64,000 nt of DNA from Rhabditoides inermis (GCA_963966185.1 CAWZYM010000146.1:1160001-1224000), one strand, 5' to 3'. Positions 42,180 to 53,109 are shown, counted from the first letter of the stretch. Made by a program: numbers and translations. The notes: a model not told the origin generated them from the sequence alone.

Positions 42180-42251
42180 TCCGTTGTGGTCTAGTGGTTA
42201 GGATTTACGGCTCTCACCCGTAAGGCCGGGGTTCGATTCCCCGCAACGGAA
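42180..42251 (+). tRNA. tRNA-Glu(CTC), E2
   Basis: Consensus, 72 nt. Confidence 0.94.
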
Positions 42252-42378
42252 TAACGTTTTAGCACGTCATCATTCATTTAAGCTGTTTGGATTGCTAAAC
42301 AAATCTTTTATTATACGTTTCAAACAAAATAACTCATAAATGTCATGGAAACACCAAGATGTTTGAAACAAAATGTTA

Positions 42379-42450
42379 TTCCGTTGCGGGGAATCGAACC
42401 CCGGCCTTACGGGTGAGAGCCGTAAATCCTAACCACTAGACCACAACGGA
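42379..42450 (-). tRNA. tRNA-Glu(CTC), E1
   Basis: Consensus, 72 nt; ACAT subtype. Confidence 0.94.
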
Positions 42451-42785
42451 CATGCTGAGAAGTGTGAGAGCCGGCGATGTGTAGGCGAGGCCACTCTATG
42501 CAACGAGCCAGCTTGTCAATCACGCAATGATCACCCGAGTTGCTACATATTCTCGCCGAAATAAAAATCGCATGCGGTGAAGTCACAAAGTTTTCACCAC
42601 GGGTGTTTCCCAGACCGTCATTGTTTCAATTATTAATTGTGAGCGTCCTCTTCTGCATGCATGACCAAATCGTACGAGATGGCGTAATTTTAGAGAGTTA
42701 TGAACGTTAGCAATGGTTTTAAAGATGATCCGTCATTCCATTCGTCAAAAACCTAATTCAAACCGGTAACTCAAAACAAAAACAT

Positions 42786-42856
42786 TGCATCGGCCGGGAA
42801 TCGAACCCGGGCCGCCCGCGTGGCAGGCGAGCATTCTACCACTGAACCACCGATGC
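42786..42856 (-). tRNA. tRNA-Gly(GCC)
   Basis: Consensus, 71 nt. Confidence 0.94.
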
Positions 42857-42993
42857 TACGAGAGACGGTGATTCGGATTGCGGCATATGCGCAGGAGACC
42901 AGTTACAGCCAGCGGATCCCGACTTGCGAGAGCAAATCTCCGTATATCTGTCCCGTGTTTCGCATAGACGTTTCTTGTAGTATCGCTTACAAT

Positions 42994-43065
42994 TCCGTTG
43001 TGGTCTAGTGGTTAGGATTTACGGCTCTCACCCGTAAGGCCGGGGTTCGATTCCCCGCAACGGAA
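42994..43065 (+). tRNA. tRNA-Glu(CTC), E2
   Basis: Consensus, 72 nt. Confidence 0.94.
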
Positions 43066-43192
43066 TAACGTTTTAGAACGTCATCATTCATTTAAGCTGT
43101 TTGGATTGCTAAACAAATCTTTTATTATACGTTTCAAACAAAATAACTCATAAATGTCATGGAAACACCAAGATGTTTGAAACAAAATGTTA

Positions 43193-43264
43193 TTCCGTTG
43201 CGGGGAATCGAACCCCGGCCTTACGGGTGAGAGCCGTAAATCCTAACCACTAGACCACAACGGA
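43193..43264 (-). tRNA. tRNA-Glu(CTC), E1
   Basis: Consensus, 72 nt; ACAT subtype. Confidence 0.94.
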
Positions 43265-43599
43265 CATGCTGAGAAGTGTGAGAGCCGGCGATGTGTAGGC
43301 GAGGCCACTCTATGCAACGAGCCAGCTTGTCAATCACGCAATGATCACCCGAGTTGCTACATATTCTCGCCGAAATAAAAATCGCATGCGGTGAAGTCAC
43401 AAAGTTTTCACCACGGGTGTTTCCCAGACCGTCATTGTTTCAATTATTAATTGTGAGCGTCCTCTTCTGCATGCATGACCAAATCGTACGAGATGGCGTA
43501 ATTTTAGAGAGTTATGAACGTTAGCAATGGTTTTAAAGATGATCCGTCATTCCATTCGTCAAAAACCTAATTCAAACCGGTAACTCAAAACAAAAACAT

Positions 43600-43670
43600 T
43601 GCATCGGCCGGGAATCGAACCCGGGCCGCCCGCGTGGCAGGCGAGCATTCTACCACTGAACCACCGATGC
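43600..43670 (-). tRNA. tRNA-Gly(GCC)
   Basis: Consensus, 71 nt. Confidence 0.94.
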
Positions 43671-43807
43671 TACGAGAGACGGTGATTCGGATTGCGGCAT
43701 ATGCGCAGGAGACCAGTTACAGCCAGCGGATCCCGACTTGCGAGAGAATATCTCCGTATATCTGTCCCGTGTTTCGCATAGACGTTTCTTGTAGTATCGC
43801 TTACAAG

Positions 43808-43879
43808 TCCGTTGTGGTCTAGTGGTTAGGATTTACGGCTCTCACCCGTAAGGCCGGGGTTCGATTCCCCGCAACGGAA
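43808..43879 (+). tRNA. tRNA-Glu(CTC), E2
   Basis: Consensus, 72 nt; upstream of MITE copy 2. Confidence 0.94.
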
Positions 43880-43962
43880 TAACGTTTTAGCACGTCATCA
43901 TTCATTTAAGCTGTTTGGATTGCTAAACAATTCTTTTATTATACGTTTCAAACAAAATAACT

Positions 43963-43970
43963 CATAAATG
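43963..43970. repeat. Left target-site duplication of MITE copy 2
   Basis: CATAAATG, repeated exactly at 44523-44530. Confidence 0.92.
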
Positions 43971-44522
43971 TAGGGACCGCAACGTGAGGTGTAGAGTTTG
44001 TGTCGAAATCATGTAACATTTTCGGACTGGACGCGTTACTTGCTCTAATTAGCGTAGAACGATTCGCCCTTCCGCGCTGATTCCAACGGTATTCGATTTA
44101 TGGGAAAACGTGCCCCGTAAAGTATTGAAAATCCATAAAGAGTGATATGATGACGTCATATTTCTTTGATCTAGCCGCCATTGCCCAAAATGAGTAATGA
44201 AAAATGGTGTCATAAGAGACGTATTTCATCGATTACTGATTGATTACAATCAAACAAAGCGTAGTGCTACTATTAGAAACAACTATATTCATAATTTAAC
44301 TATTAATGACGTCATCAGTGCTTTGATCTAGCCGCCCTCTGTCGCACTTTCCCTGTGTGAGCGCGCGCTCGGGTGCGCGCGCGCCGCGCGGAATTAGAGC
44401 GCAACGTTAACGATGAACCCTATGAACATTATATATTTTCGAAATCAGCTTGAAATGATCTACATTATTATACAAACTGCTATACCACATCCAAACTTCT
44501 GAAATTCTCATTGTGGTCCCTA
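43971..44522 (+). mobile_element. hAT-like MITE, copy 2
   Basis: 552 bp element in the convergent E2-E1 spacer. Ends are TAGGGACCGCAACG and, read inward from the right, TAGGGACCACAATG. An exact 8-bp target duplication CATAAATG flanks it (43963-43970 and 44523-44530). Clearly related to copy 1 along its whole length but with many differences, so the two are separate insertions of a divergent family. It has the same two TGACGTCA sites (44151 and 44307), the same ATCTAGCCGCC repeats and the same GCGCGC block. No coding capacity. Confidence 0.85.
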
Positions 44523-44530
44523 CATAAATG
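44523..44530. repeat. Right target-site duplication of MITE copy 2
   Basis: CATAAATG. In uninterrupted units this octamer occurs once at this place. Confidence 0.92.
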
Positions 44531-44566
44531 TCATGGAAACACCAAGATGTTTGAAGCAAAATGTTA

Positions 44567-44638
44567 TTCCGTTGCGGGGAATCGAACCCCGGCCTTACGG
44601 GTGAGAGCCGTAAATCCTAACCACTAGACCACAACGGA
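44567..44638 (-). tRNA. tRNA-Glu(CTC), E1
   Basis: Consensus, 72 nt. Confidence 0.94.
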
Positions 44639-44969
44639 CATGTCGAGAAGTGTGAGAGCCGGCGATGTGTAGGCGAGGCCACTCTATGCAACGAGCCAGC
44701 GTGTCAATCACGCAATGATCACCCGAGTTGCTATTCTCGCCGAAATAAAAATCGCATGCGGTGAAGTCACAAAGTTTTCACCACGGGTGTTTCCCAGACC
44801 GTCATTGTTTCAATTATTAATTGTGAGCGTCCTCTTCTGCATGCATGACCAAATCGTACGAGATGGCGTAATTTTAGAGAGTTATGAACGTTAGCAATGG
44901 TTTTAAAGATGATCCGTCATTCCATTCGTCAAAAACCTAATTCAAACCGGTAACTCAAAACAAAAACAT

Positions 44970-45040
44970 TGCATCGGCCGGGAATCGAACCCGGGCCGCC
45001 CGCGTGGCAGGCGAGCATTCTACCACTGAACCACCGATGC
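44970..45040 (-). tRNA. tRNA-Gly(GCC)
   Basis: Consensus, 71 nt. Confidence 0.94.
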
Positions 45041-45177
45041 TACGAGAGACGGTGATTCGGATTGCGGCATATGCGCAGGAGACCAGTTACAGCCAGCGGA
45101 TCCCGACTTGCAAGAGAAAATCTCCGTATATCTGTCCCGTGTTTCGCATAGACGTTTCTTGTAGTATCGCTTACAAG

Positions 45178-45249
45178 TCCGTTGTGGTCTAGTGGTTAGG
45201 ATTTACGGCTCTCACCCGTAAGGCCGGGGTTCGATTCCCCGCAACGGAA
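45178..45249 (+). tRNA. tRNA-Glu(CTC), E2
   Basis: Consensus, 72 nt. Confidence 0.94.
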
Positions 45250-45376
45250 TAACGTTTTAGCACGTCATCATTCATTTAAGCTGTTTGGATTGCTAAACAA
45301 TTCTTTTATTATACGTTTCGAACAAAATAACTCATAAATGTCATGGAAACACCAAGATGTTTGAAACAAAATGTTA

Positions 45377-45448
45377 TTCCGTTGCGGGGAATCGAACCCC
45401 GGCCTTACGGGTGAGAGCCGTAAATCCTAACCACTAGACCACAACGGA
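45377..45448 (-). tRNA. tRNA-Glu(CTC), E1
   Basis: Consensus, 72 nt. Confidence 0.94.
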
Positions 45449-45779
45449 CATGCCGAGAAGTGTGAGAGCCGGCGATGTGTAGGCGAGGCCACTCTATGCA
45501 ACGAGCCAGCGTGTCAATCACGCAATGATCACCCGAGTTGCTATTCTCGCCGAAATAAAAATCGCATGCGGTGAAGTCACAAAGTTTTCACCACGGGTGT
45601 TTCCCAGACCGTCATTGTTTCAATTATTAATTGTGAGCGTCCTCTTCTGCATGCATGACCAAATCGTACGAGATGGCGTAATTTTAGAGAGTTATGAACG
45701 TTAGCAATGGTTTTAAAGATGATCCGTCATTCCATTCTTCAAAAACCTAATTCAAACCGGTAACTCAAAACAAAAACAT

Positions 45780-45850
45780 TGCATCGGCCGGGAATCGAAC
45801 CCGGGCCGCCCGCGTGGCAGGCGAGCATTCTACCACTGAACCACCGATGC
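45780..45850 (-). tRNA. tRNA-Gly(GCC)
   Basis: Consensus, 71 nt. Confidence 0.94.
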
Positions 45851-45986
45851 TACGAGAGACGGTGATTCGGATTGCGGCATATGCGCGGAGACCAGTTACA
45901 GCCAGCGGATCCCGACTTGCGAGAGAAAATCTCCGTATATCTGTCCCGTGTTTCGCATAGACGTTTCTTGTAGTATCGCTTACAAT

Positions 45987-46058
45987 TCCGTTGTGGTCTA
46001 GTGGTTAGGATTTACGGCTCTCACCCGTAAGGCCGGGGTTCGATTCCCCGCAACGGAA
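45987..46058 (+). tRNA. tRNA-Glu(CTC), E2
   Basis: Consensus, 72 nt. Confidence 0.94.
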
Positions 46059-46185
46059 TAACGTTTTAGAACGTCATCATTCATTTAAGCTGTTTGGATT
46101 GCTAAACAAATCTTTTATTATACGTTTCAAACAAAATAACTCATAAATGTCATGGAAACACCAAGATGTTTGAAACAAAATGTTA

Positions 46186-46257
46186 TTCCGTTGCGGGGAA
46201 TCGAACCCCGACCTTACGGGTGAGAGCCGTAAATCCTAACCACTAGACCACAACGGA
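46186..46257 (-). tRNA. tRNA-Glu(CTC), E1, C48T variant
   Basis: 72 nt; variable-region change, probably neutral. ACAT subtype. Confidence 0.9.
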
Positions 46258-46592
46258 CATGCTGAGAAGTGTGAGAGCCGGCGATGTGTAGGCGAGGCCA
46301 CTCTATGCAACGAGCCAGCTTGTCAATCACGCAATGATCACCCGAGTTGCTACATATTCTCGCCGAAATAAAAATCGCATGCGGTGAAGTCACAAAGTTT
46401 TCACCACGGGTGTTTCCCAGACCGTCATTGTTTCAATTATTAATTGTGAGCGTCCTCTTCTGCATGCATGACCAAATCGTACGAGATGGCGTAATTATAG
46501 AGAGTTATGAACGTTAGCAATGGTTTTAAAGATGATCCGTCATTCCATTCGTCAAAAACCTAATTCAAACCGGTAACTCAAAACAAAAACAT

Positions 46593-46663
46593 TGCATCGG
46601 CCGGGAATCGAACCCGGGCCGCCCGCGTGGCAGGCGAGCATTCTACCACTGAACCACCGATGC
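46593..46663 (-). tRNA. tRNA-Gly(GCC)
   Basis: Consensus, 71 nt. Confidence 0.94.
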
Positions 46664-46800
46664 TACGAGAGACGGTGATTCTGATTGCGGCATATGCGCA
46701 GGAGACCAGTTACAGCCAGCGGATCCCGACTTGCGAGAGAATATCTCCGTATATCTGTCCCGTGTTTCGCATAGACGTTTCTTGTAGTATCGCTTACAAG

Positions 46801-46872
46801 TCCGTTGTGGTCTAGTGGTTAGGATTTACGGCTCTCACCCGTAAGGCCGGGGTTCGATTCCCCGCAACGGAA
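46801..46872 (+). tRNA. tRNA-Glu(CTC), E2
   Basis: Consensus, 72 nt. Confidence 0.94.
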
Positions 46873-46999
46873 TAACGTTTTAGCACGTCATCATTCATTT
46901 AAGCTGTTTGGATTGCTAAACAATTCTTTTATTATACGTTTCAAACAAAATAACTCATAAATGTCATGGAAACACCAAGATGTTTGAAGCAAAATGTTA

Positions 47000-47071
47000 T
47001 TCCGTTGCGGGGAATCGAACCCCGGCCTTACGGGTGAGAGCCGTAAATCCTAACCACTAGACCACAACGGA
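47000..47071 (-). tRNA. tRNA-Glu(CTC), E1
   Basis: Consensus, 72 nt. Confidence 0.94.
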
Positions 47072-47402
47072 CATGTCGAGAAGTGTGAGAGCCGGCGATG
47101 TGTAGGCGAGGCCACTCTATGCAACGAGCCAGCGTGTCAATCACGCAATGATCACCCGAGTTGCTATTCTCGCCGAAATAAAAATCGCATGCGGTGAAGT
47201 CACAAAGTTTTCACCACGGGTGTTTCCCAGACCGTCATTGTTTCAATTATTAATTGTGAGCGTCCTCTTCTGCATGCATGACCAAATCGTACGAGATGGC
47301 GTAATTTTAGAGAGTTATGAACGTTAGCAATGGTTTTAAAGATGATCCGTCATTCCATTCGTCAAAAACCTAATTCAAACCGGTAACTCAAAACAAAAAC
47401 AT

Positions 47403-47473
47403 TGCATCGGCCGGGAATCGAACCCGGGCCGCCCGCGTGGCAGGCGAGCATTCTACCACTGAACCACCGATGC
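47403..47473 (-). tRNA. tRNA-Gly(GCC)
   Basis: Consensus, 71 nt. Confidence 0.94.
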
Positions 47474-47610
47474 TACGAGAGACGGTGATTCGGATTGCGG
47501 CATATGCGCAGGAGACCAGTTACAGCCAGCGGATCCCGACTTGCGAGAGAAAATCTCCGTATATCTGTCCCGTGTTTCGCATAGACGTTTCTTGTAGTAT
47601 CGCTTACAAT

Positions 47611-47682
47611 TCCGTTGTGGTCTAGTGGTTAGGATTTACGGCTCTCACCCGTAAGGCCGGGGTTCGATTCCCCGCAACGGAA
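47611..47682 (+). tRNA. tRNA-Glu(CTC), E2
   Basis: Consensus, 72 nt. Confidence 0.94.
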
Positions 47683-47809
47683 TAACGTTTTAGAACGCCA
47701 TCATTCATTTAAGCTGTTTGGATTGCTAAACAAATCTTTTATTATACGTTTCAAACAAAATAACTCATAAATGTCATGGAAACACCAAGATGTTTGAAAC
47801 AAAATGTTA

Positions 47810-47881
47810 TTCCGTTGCGGGGAATCGAACCCCGGCCTTACGGGTGAGAGCCGTAAATCCTAACCACTAGACCACAACGGA
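47810..47881 (-). tRNA. tRNA-Glu(CTC), E1
   Basis: Consensus, 72 nt; ACAT subtype. Confidence 0.94.
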
Positions 47882-48216
47882 CATGCTGAGAAGTGTGAGA
47901 GCCGGCGATGTGTAGGCGAGGCCACTCTATGCAACGAGCCAGCTTGTCAATCACGCAATGATCACCCGAGTTGCTACATATTCTCGCCGAAATAAAAATC
48001 GCATGCGGTGAAGTCACAAAGTTTTCACCACCGGTGTTTCCCAGACCGTCATTGTTTCAATTATTAATTGTGAGCGTCCTCTTCTGCATGCATGACCAAA
48101 TCGTACGAGATGGCGTAATTTTAGAGAGTTATGAACGTTAGCAATGGTTTTAAAGATGATCCGTCATTCCATTCGTCAAAAACCTAATTCAAACCGGTAA
48201 CTCAAAACAAAAACAT

Positions 48217-48287
48217 TGCATCGGCCGGGAATCGAACCCGGGCCGCCCGCGTGGCAGGCGAGCATTCTACCACTGAACCACCGATGC
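48217..48287 (-). tRNA. tRNA-Gly(GCC)
   Basis: Consensus, 71 nt. Confidence 0.94.
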
Positions 48288-48424
48288 TACGAGAGACGGT
48301 GATTCGGATTGCGGCATATGCGCAGGAGACCAGTTACAGCCAGCGGATCCCGACTTGCGAGAGAAAATCTCCGTATATCTGTCCCGTGTTTCGCATAGAC
48401 GTTTCTTGTAGTATCGCTTACAAT

Positions 48425-48496
48425 TCCGTTGTGGTCTAGTGGTTAGGATTTACGGCTCTCACCCGTAAGGCCGGGGTTCGATTCCCCGCAACGGAA
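48425..48496 (+). tRNA. tRNA-Glu(CTC), E2
   Basis: Consensus, 72 nt. Confidence 0.94.
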
Positions 48497-48623
48497 TAAC
48501 GTTTTAGAACGTCATCATTCATTTAAGCTGTTTGGATTGCTAAACAAATCTTTTATTATACGTTTCAAACAAAATAACTCATAAATGTCATGGAAACACC
48601 AAGATGTTTGAAACAAAATGTTA

Positions 48624-48695
48624 TTCCGTTGCGGGGAATCGAACCCCGGCCTTACGGGTGAGAGCCGTAAATCCTAACCACTAGACCACAACGGA
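48624..48695 (-). tRNA. tRNA-Glu(CTC), E1
   Basis: Consensus, 72 nt; ACAT subtype. Confidence 0.94.
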
Positions 48696-49030
48696 CATGC
48701 TGAGAAGTGTGAGAGCCGGCGATGTGTAGGCGAGGCCACTCTATGCAACGAGCCAGCTTGTCAATCACGCAATGATCACCCGAGTTGCTACATATTCTCG
48801 CCGAAATAAAAATCGCATGCGGTGAAGTCACAAAGTTTTCACCACGGGTGTTTCCCAGACCGTCATTGTTTCAATTATTAATTGTGAGCGTCCTCTTCTG
48901 CATGCATGACCAAATCGTACGAGATGGCGTAATTTTAGAGAGTTATGAACGTTAGCAATGGTTTTAAAGATGATCCGTCATTCCATTCGTCAAAAACCTA
49001 ATTCAAACCGGTAACTCAAAACAAAAACAT

Positions 49031-49101
49031 TGCATCGGCCGGGAATCGAACCCGGGCCGCCCGCGTGGCAGGCGAGCATTCTACCACTGAACCACCGATG
49101 C
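49031..49101 (-). tRNA. tRNA-Gly(GCC)
   Basis: Consensus, 71 nt. Confidence 0.94.
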
Positions 49102-49238
49102 TACGAGAGACGGTGATTCGGATTGCGGCATATGCGCAGGAGACCAGTTACAGCCAGCGGATCCCGACTTGCGAGAGAAAATCTCCGTATATCTGTCCCG
49201 TGTTTCGCATAGACGTTTCTTGTAGTATCGCTTACAAT

Positions 49239-49310
49239 TCCGTTGTGGTCTAGTGGTTAGGATTTACGGCTCTCACCCGTAAGGCCGGGGTTCGATTCCC
49301 CGCAACGGAA
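49239..49310 (+). tRNA. tRNA-Glu(CTC), E2
   Basis: Consensus, 72 nt. Confidence 0.94.
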
Positions 49311-49437
49311 TAACGTTTTAGAACGTCATCATTCATTTAAGCTGTTTGGATTGCTAAACAAATCTTTTATTATACGTTTCAAACAAAATAACTCATAAAT
49401 GTCATGGAAACACCAAGATGTTTGAAACAAAATGTTA

Positions 49438-49509
49438 TTCCGTTGCGGGGAATCGAACCCCGGCCTTACGGGTGAGAGCCGTAAATCCTAACCACTAGAC
49501 CACAACGGA
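49438..49509 (-). tRNA. tRNA-Glu(CTC), E1
   Basis: Consensus, 72 nt; ACAT subtype. Confidence 0.94.
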
Positions 49510-49844
49510 CATGCTGAGAAGTGTGAGAGCCGGCGATGTGTAGGCGAGGCCACTCTATGCAACGAGCCAGCTTGTCAATCACGCAATGATCACCCGAGTT
49601 GCTACATATTCTCGCCGAAATAAAAATCGCATGCGGTGAAGTCACAAAGTTTTCACCACGGGTGTTTCCCAGACCGTCATTGTTTCAATTATTAATTGTG
49701 AGCGTCCTCTTCTGCATGCATGACCAAATCGTACGAGATGGCGTAATTTTAGAGAGTTATGAACGTTAGCAATGGTTTTAAAGATGATCCGTCATTCCAT
49801 TCGTCAAAAACCTAATTCAAACCGGTAACTCAAAACAAAAACAT

Positions 49845-49915
49845 TGCATCGGCCGGGAATCGAACCCGGGCCGCCCGCGTGGCAGGCGAGCATTCTACCA
49901 CTGAACCACCGATGC
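49845..49915 (-). tRNA. tRNA-Gly(GCC)
   Basis: Consensus, 71 nt. Confidence 0.94.
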
Positions 49916-50052
49916 TACGAGAGACGGTGATTCGGATTGCGGCATATGCGCAGGAGACCAGTTACAGCCAGCGGATCCCGACTTGCAAGAGAATATCTCC
50001 GTATATCTGTCCCGTGTTTCGCATAGACGTTTCTTGTAGTATCGCTTACAAG

Positions 50053-50124
50053 TCCGTTGTGGTCTAGTGGTTAGGATTTACGGCTCTCACCCGTAAGGCC
50101 GGGGTTCGATTCCCCGCAACGGAA
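50053..50124 (+). tRNA. tRNA-Glu(CTC), E2
   Basis: Consensus, 72 nt. Confidence 0.94.
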
Positions 50125-50251
50125 TAACGTTTTAGCACGTCATCATTCATTTAAGCTGTTTGGATTGCTAAACAATTCTTTTATTATACGTTTCAAACAA
50201 AATAACTCATAAATGTCATGGAAACACCAAAATGTTTGAAGCAAAATGTTA

Positions 50252-50323
50252 TTCCGTTGCGGGGAATCGAACCCCGGCCTTACGGGTGAGAGCCGTAAAT
50301 CCTAACCACTAGACCACAACGGA
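50252..50323 (-). tRNA. tRNA-Glu(CTC), E1
   Basis: Consensus, 72 nt. Confidence 0.94.
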
Positions 50324-50654
50324 CATGTCGAGAAGTGTGAGAGCCGGCGATGTGTAGGCGAGGCCACTCTATGCAACGAGCCAGCGTGTCAATCACGCAA
50401 TGATCACCCGAGTTGCTATTCTCGCCGAAATAAAAATCGCATGCGGTGAAGTCACAAAGTTTTCACCACGGGTGTTTCCCAGACCGTCATTGTTTCAATT
50501 ATTAATTGTGAGCGTCCTCTTCTGCATGCATGACCAAATCGTACGAGATGGCGTAATTTTAGAGAGTTGTGAACGTTAGCAATGGTTTTAAAGATGATCC
50601 GTCATTCCATTCGTCAAAAACCTAATTCAAACCGGTAACTCAAAACAAAAACAT

Positions 50655-50725
50655 TGCATCGGCCGGGAATCGAACCCGGGCCGCCCGCGTGGCAGGCGAG
50701 CATTCTACCACTGAACCACCGATGC
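50655..50725 (-). tRNA. tRNA-Gly(GCC)
   Basis: Consensus, 71 nt. Confidence 0.94.
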
Positions 50726-50862
50726 TACGAGAGACGGTGATTCGGATTGCGGCATATGCGCAGGAGACCAGTTACAGCCAGCGGATCCCGACTTGCGAGA
50801 GAATATCTCCGTATATCTGTCCCGTGTTTCGCATAGACGTTTCTTGTAGTATCGCTTACAAG

Positions 50863-50934
50863 TCCGTTGTGGTCTAGTGGTCAGGATTTACGGCTCTCAC
50901 CCGTAAGGCCGGGGTTCGATTCCCCGCAACGGAA
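50863..50934 (+). tRNA. tRNA-Glu(CTC), E2, T20aC variant
   Basis: 72 nt; the allele that characterises the inverted arm appears here in an isolated forward unit, two units from the switch. Confidence 0.93.
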
Positions 50935-51061
50935 TAACGTTTTAGCACGTCATCATTCATTTAAGCTGTTTGGATTGCTAAACAATTCTTTTATTATACG
51001 TTTCAAACAAAATAACTCATAAATGTCATGGAAACACCAAGATGTTTGAAGCAAAATGTTA

Positions 51062-51133
51062 TTCCGTTGCGGGGAATCGAACCCCGGCCTTACGGGTGAG
51101 AGCCGTAAATCCTAACCACTAGACCACAACGGA
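51062..51133 (-). tRNA. tRNA-Glu(CTC), E1
   Basis: Consensus, 72 nt. Confidence 0.94.
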
Positions 51134-51464
51134 CATGTCGAGAAGTGTGAGAGCCGGCGATGTGTAGGCGAGGCCACTCTATGCAACGAGCCAGCGTGTC
51201 AATCACGCAATGATCACCCGAGTTGCTATTCTCGCCGAAATAAAAATCGCATGCGGTGAAGTCACAAAGTTTTCACCACGGGTGTTTCCCAGACCGTCAT
51301 TGTTTCAATTATTAATTGTGATCGTCCTCTTCTGCATGCATGACCAAATCGTACGAGATGGCGTAATTTTAGAGAGTTATGAACGTTAGCAATGGTTTTA
51401 AAGATGATCCGTCATTCCATTCGTCAAAAACCTAATTCAAACCGGTAACTCAAAACAAAAACAT

Positions 51465-51535
51465 TGCATCGGCCGGGAATCGAACCCGGGCCGCCCGCGT
51501 GGCAGGCGAGCATTCTACCACTGAACCACCGATGC
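51465..51535 (-). tRNA. tRNA-Gly(GCC)
   Basis: Consensus, 71 nt; last forward Gly. Confidence 0.94.
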
Positions 51536-51672
51536 TACGAGAGACGGTGATTCGGATTGCGGCATATGCGCAGGATACCAGTTACAGCCAGCGGATCCCG
51601 ACTTGCGAGAGAATATCTCCGTATATCTGTCCCGTGTTTCGCATAGACGTTTCTTGTAGTATCGCTTACAAG

Positions 51673-51744
51673 TCCGTTGTGGTCTAGTGGTTAGGATTTA
51701 CGGCTCTCACCCGTAAGGCCGGGGTTCGATTCCCCGCAACGGAA
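51673..51744 (+). tRNA. tRNA-Glu(CTC), E2
   Basis: Consensus, 72 nt; last forward E2. Confidence 0.94.
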
Positions 51745-51871
51745 TAACGTTTTAGCACGTCATCATTCATTTAAGCTGTTTGGATTGCTAAACAATTCTT
51801 TTATTATACGTTTCAAACAAAATAACTCATAAATGTCATGGAAACACCAAGATGTTTGAAGCAAAATGTTA

Positions 51872-51912
51872 TTCCGTTGCGGGGAATCGAACCCCGGCCT
51901 TACGGGTGAGAG
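51872..51912 (-). pseudogene. tRNA-Glu, E1, cut at the orientation switch
   Basis: The 3' half including the anticodon loop. The 5' half is replaced by inverted-arm spacer. Confidence 0.9.
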
Positions 51913-51915
51913 TTA
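51910..51915. other. Array orientation-switch junction
   Basis: Forward E1 sequence ...GGGTGAGAG runs directly into TTACCGGTTTG, the reverse-oriented Gly 3' flank. Both parents share GAG at the joint. About 340 bp on the right side is not mirrored on the left, so the palindrome has an asymmetric centre. Confidence 0.9.
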
Positions 51916-52227
51916 CCGGTTTGAATTAGGTTTTTGACGAATGGAATGACGGATCATCTTTAAAACCATTGCTAACGTTCATAAGTCTCTAAAATTACGC
52001 CATCTCGTACGATTTGGTCATGCATGCAGAAGAGGACGCTCACAATTAATAATTGAAACAATGACGGTCTGGGAAACACCCGTGGTGAAAACTTTGTGAC
52101 TTCACCGCATGCGATTTTTATTTCGGCGAGAATAGCAACTCGGGTGATCATTGCGTGATTGACACGCTGGCTCGTTGCATAGAGTGGCCTCGCCTACACA
52201 TCGCCGGCTCTCACACTTCTCGACATG

Positions 52228-52299
52228 TCCGTTGTGGTCTAGTGGTTAGGATTTACGGCTCTCACCCGTAAGGCCGGGGTTCGATTCCCCGCAACGGAA
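52228..52299 (+). tRNA. tRNA-Glu(CTC), E1 (inverted arm)
   Basis: Consensus, 72 nt. Confidence 0.95.
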
Positions 52300-52426
52300 T
52301 AACATTTTGCTTCAAACATCTTGGTGTTTCCATGACATTTATGAGTTATTTTGTTTGAAACGTATAATAAAAGAATTGTTTAGCAATCCAAACAGCTTAA
52401 ATGAATGATGACGTGCTAAAACGTTA

Positions 52427-52498
52427 TTCCGTTGCGGGGAATCGAACCCCGGCCTTACGGGTGAGAGCCGTAAATCCTGACCACTAGACCACAACGGA
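52427..52498 (-). tRNA. tRNA-Glu(CTC), E2, T20aC (inverted arm)
   Basis: 72 nt, otherwise consensus. Confidence 0.94.
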
Positions 52499-52635
52499 CT
52501 TGTAAGCGATACTACAAGAAACGTCTATGCGAAACACGGGACAGATATACGGAGATATTCTCTCGCAAGTCGGGATCCGCTGGCTGTAACTGGTCTCCTG
52601 CGCATATGCCGCAATCCGAATCACCATCTCTCGTA

Positions 52636-52706
52636 GCATCGGTGGTTCAGTGGTAGAATGTTCGCCTGCCACGCGGGCGGCCCGGGTTCGATTCCCGGCC
52701 GATGCA
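52636..52706 (+). tRNA. tRNA-Gly(GCC), C27T (inverted arm)
   Basis: 71 nt; anticodon-stem C27-G43 to T-G, as at 33044. Confidence 0.9.
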
Positions 52707-53037
52707 ATGTTTTTGTTTTGAGTTACCGGTTTGAATTAGGTTTTTGACGAATGGAATGACGGATCATCTTTAAAACCATTGCTAACGTTCATAACTCTCT
52801 AAAATTACGCCATCTCGTACGATTTGGTCATGCATGCAGAAGAGGACGCTCACAATTAATAATTGAAACAATGACGGTCTGGGAAACACCCGTGGTGAAA
52901 ACTTTGTGACTTCACCGCATGCGATTTTTATTTCGGCGAGAATAGCAACTCGGGTGATCATTGCGTGATTGACACGCTGGCTCGTTGCATAGAGTGGCCT
53001 CGCCTACACATCGCCGGCTCTCACACTTCTCGACATG

Positions 53038-53109
53038 TCCGTTGTGGTCTAGTGGTTAGGATTTACGGCTCTCACCCGTAAGGCCGGGGTTCGATTCCCC
53101 GCAACGGAA
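53038..53109 (+). tRNA. tRNA-Glu(CTC), E1 (inverted arm)
   Basis: Consensus, 72 nt. Confidence 0.95.

Larger units (their letters stand above)
1..51912 (+). repeat. Forward arm of the tRNA Glu-Gly-Glu tandem array
   Basis: About 62 head-to-tail copies of a unit of about 810 bp, each with E1 (minus), Gly (minus) and E2 (plus). Typical spacing is 809-814 bp. Subtypes are recognisable by linked changes, for example an extra ACAT in the E1-Gly spacer (814 bp units), GAAGC versus GAAAC beside E1, and T or C at D-loop position 20a of E2. Interruptions are a LINE, two MITEs, and partial units at about 1020, 14317, 25211 and 51912. Confidence 0.97.
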
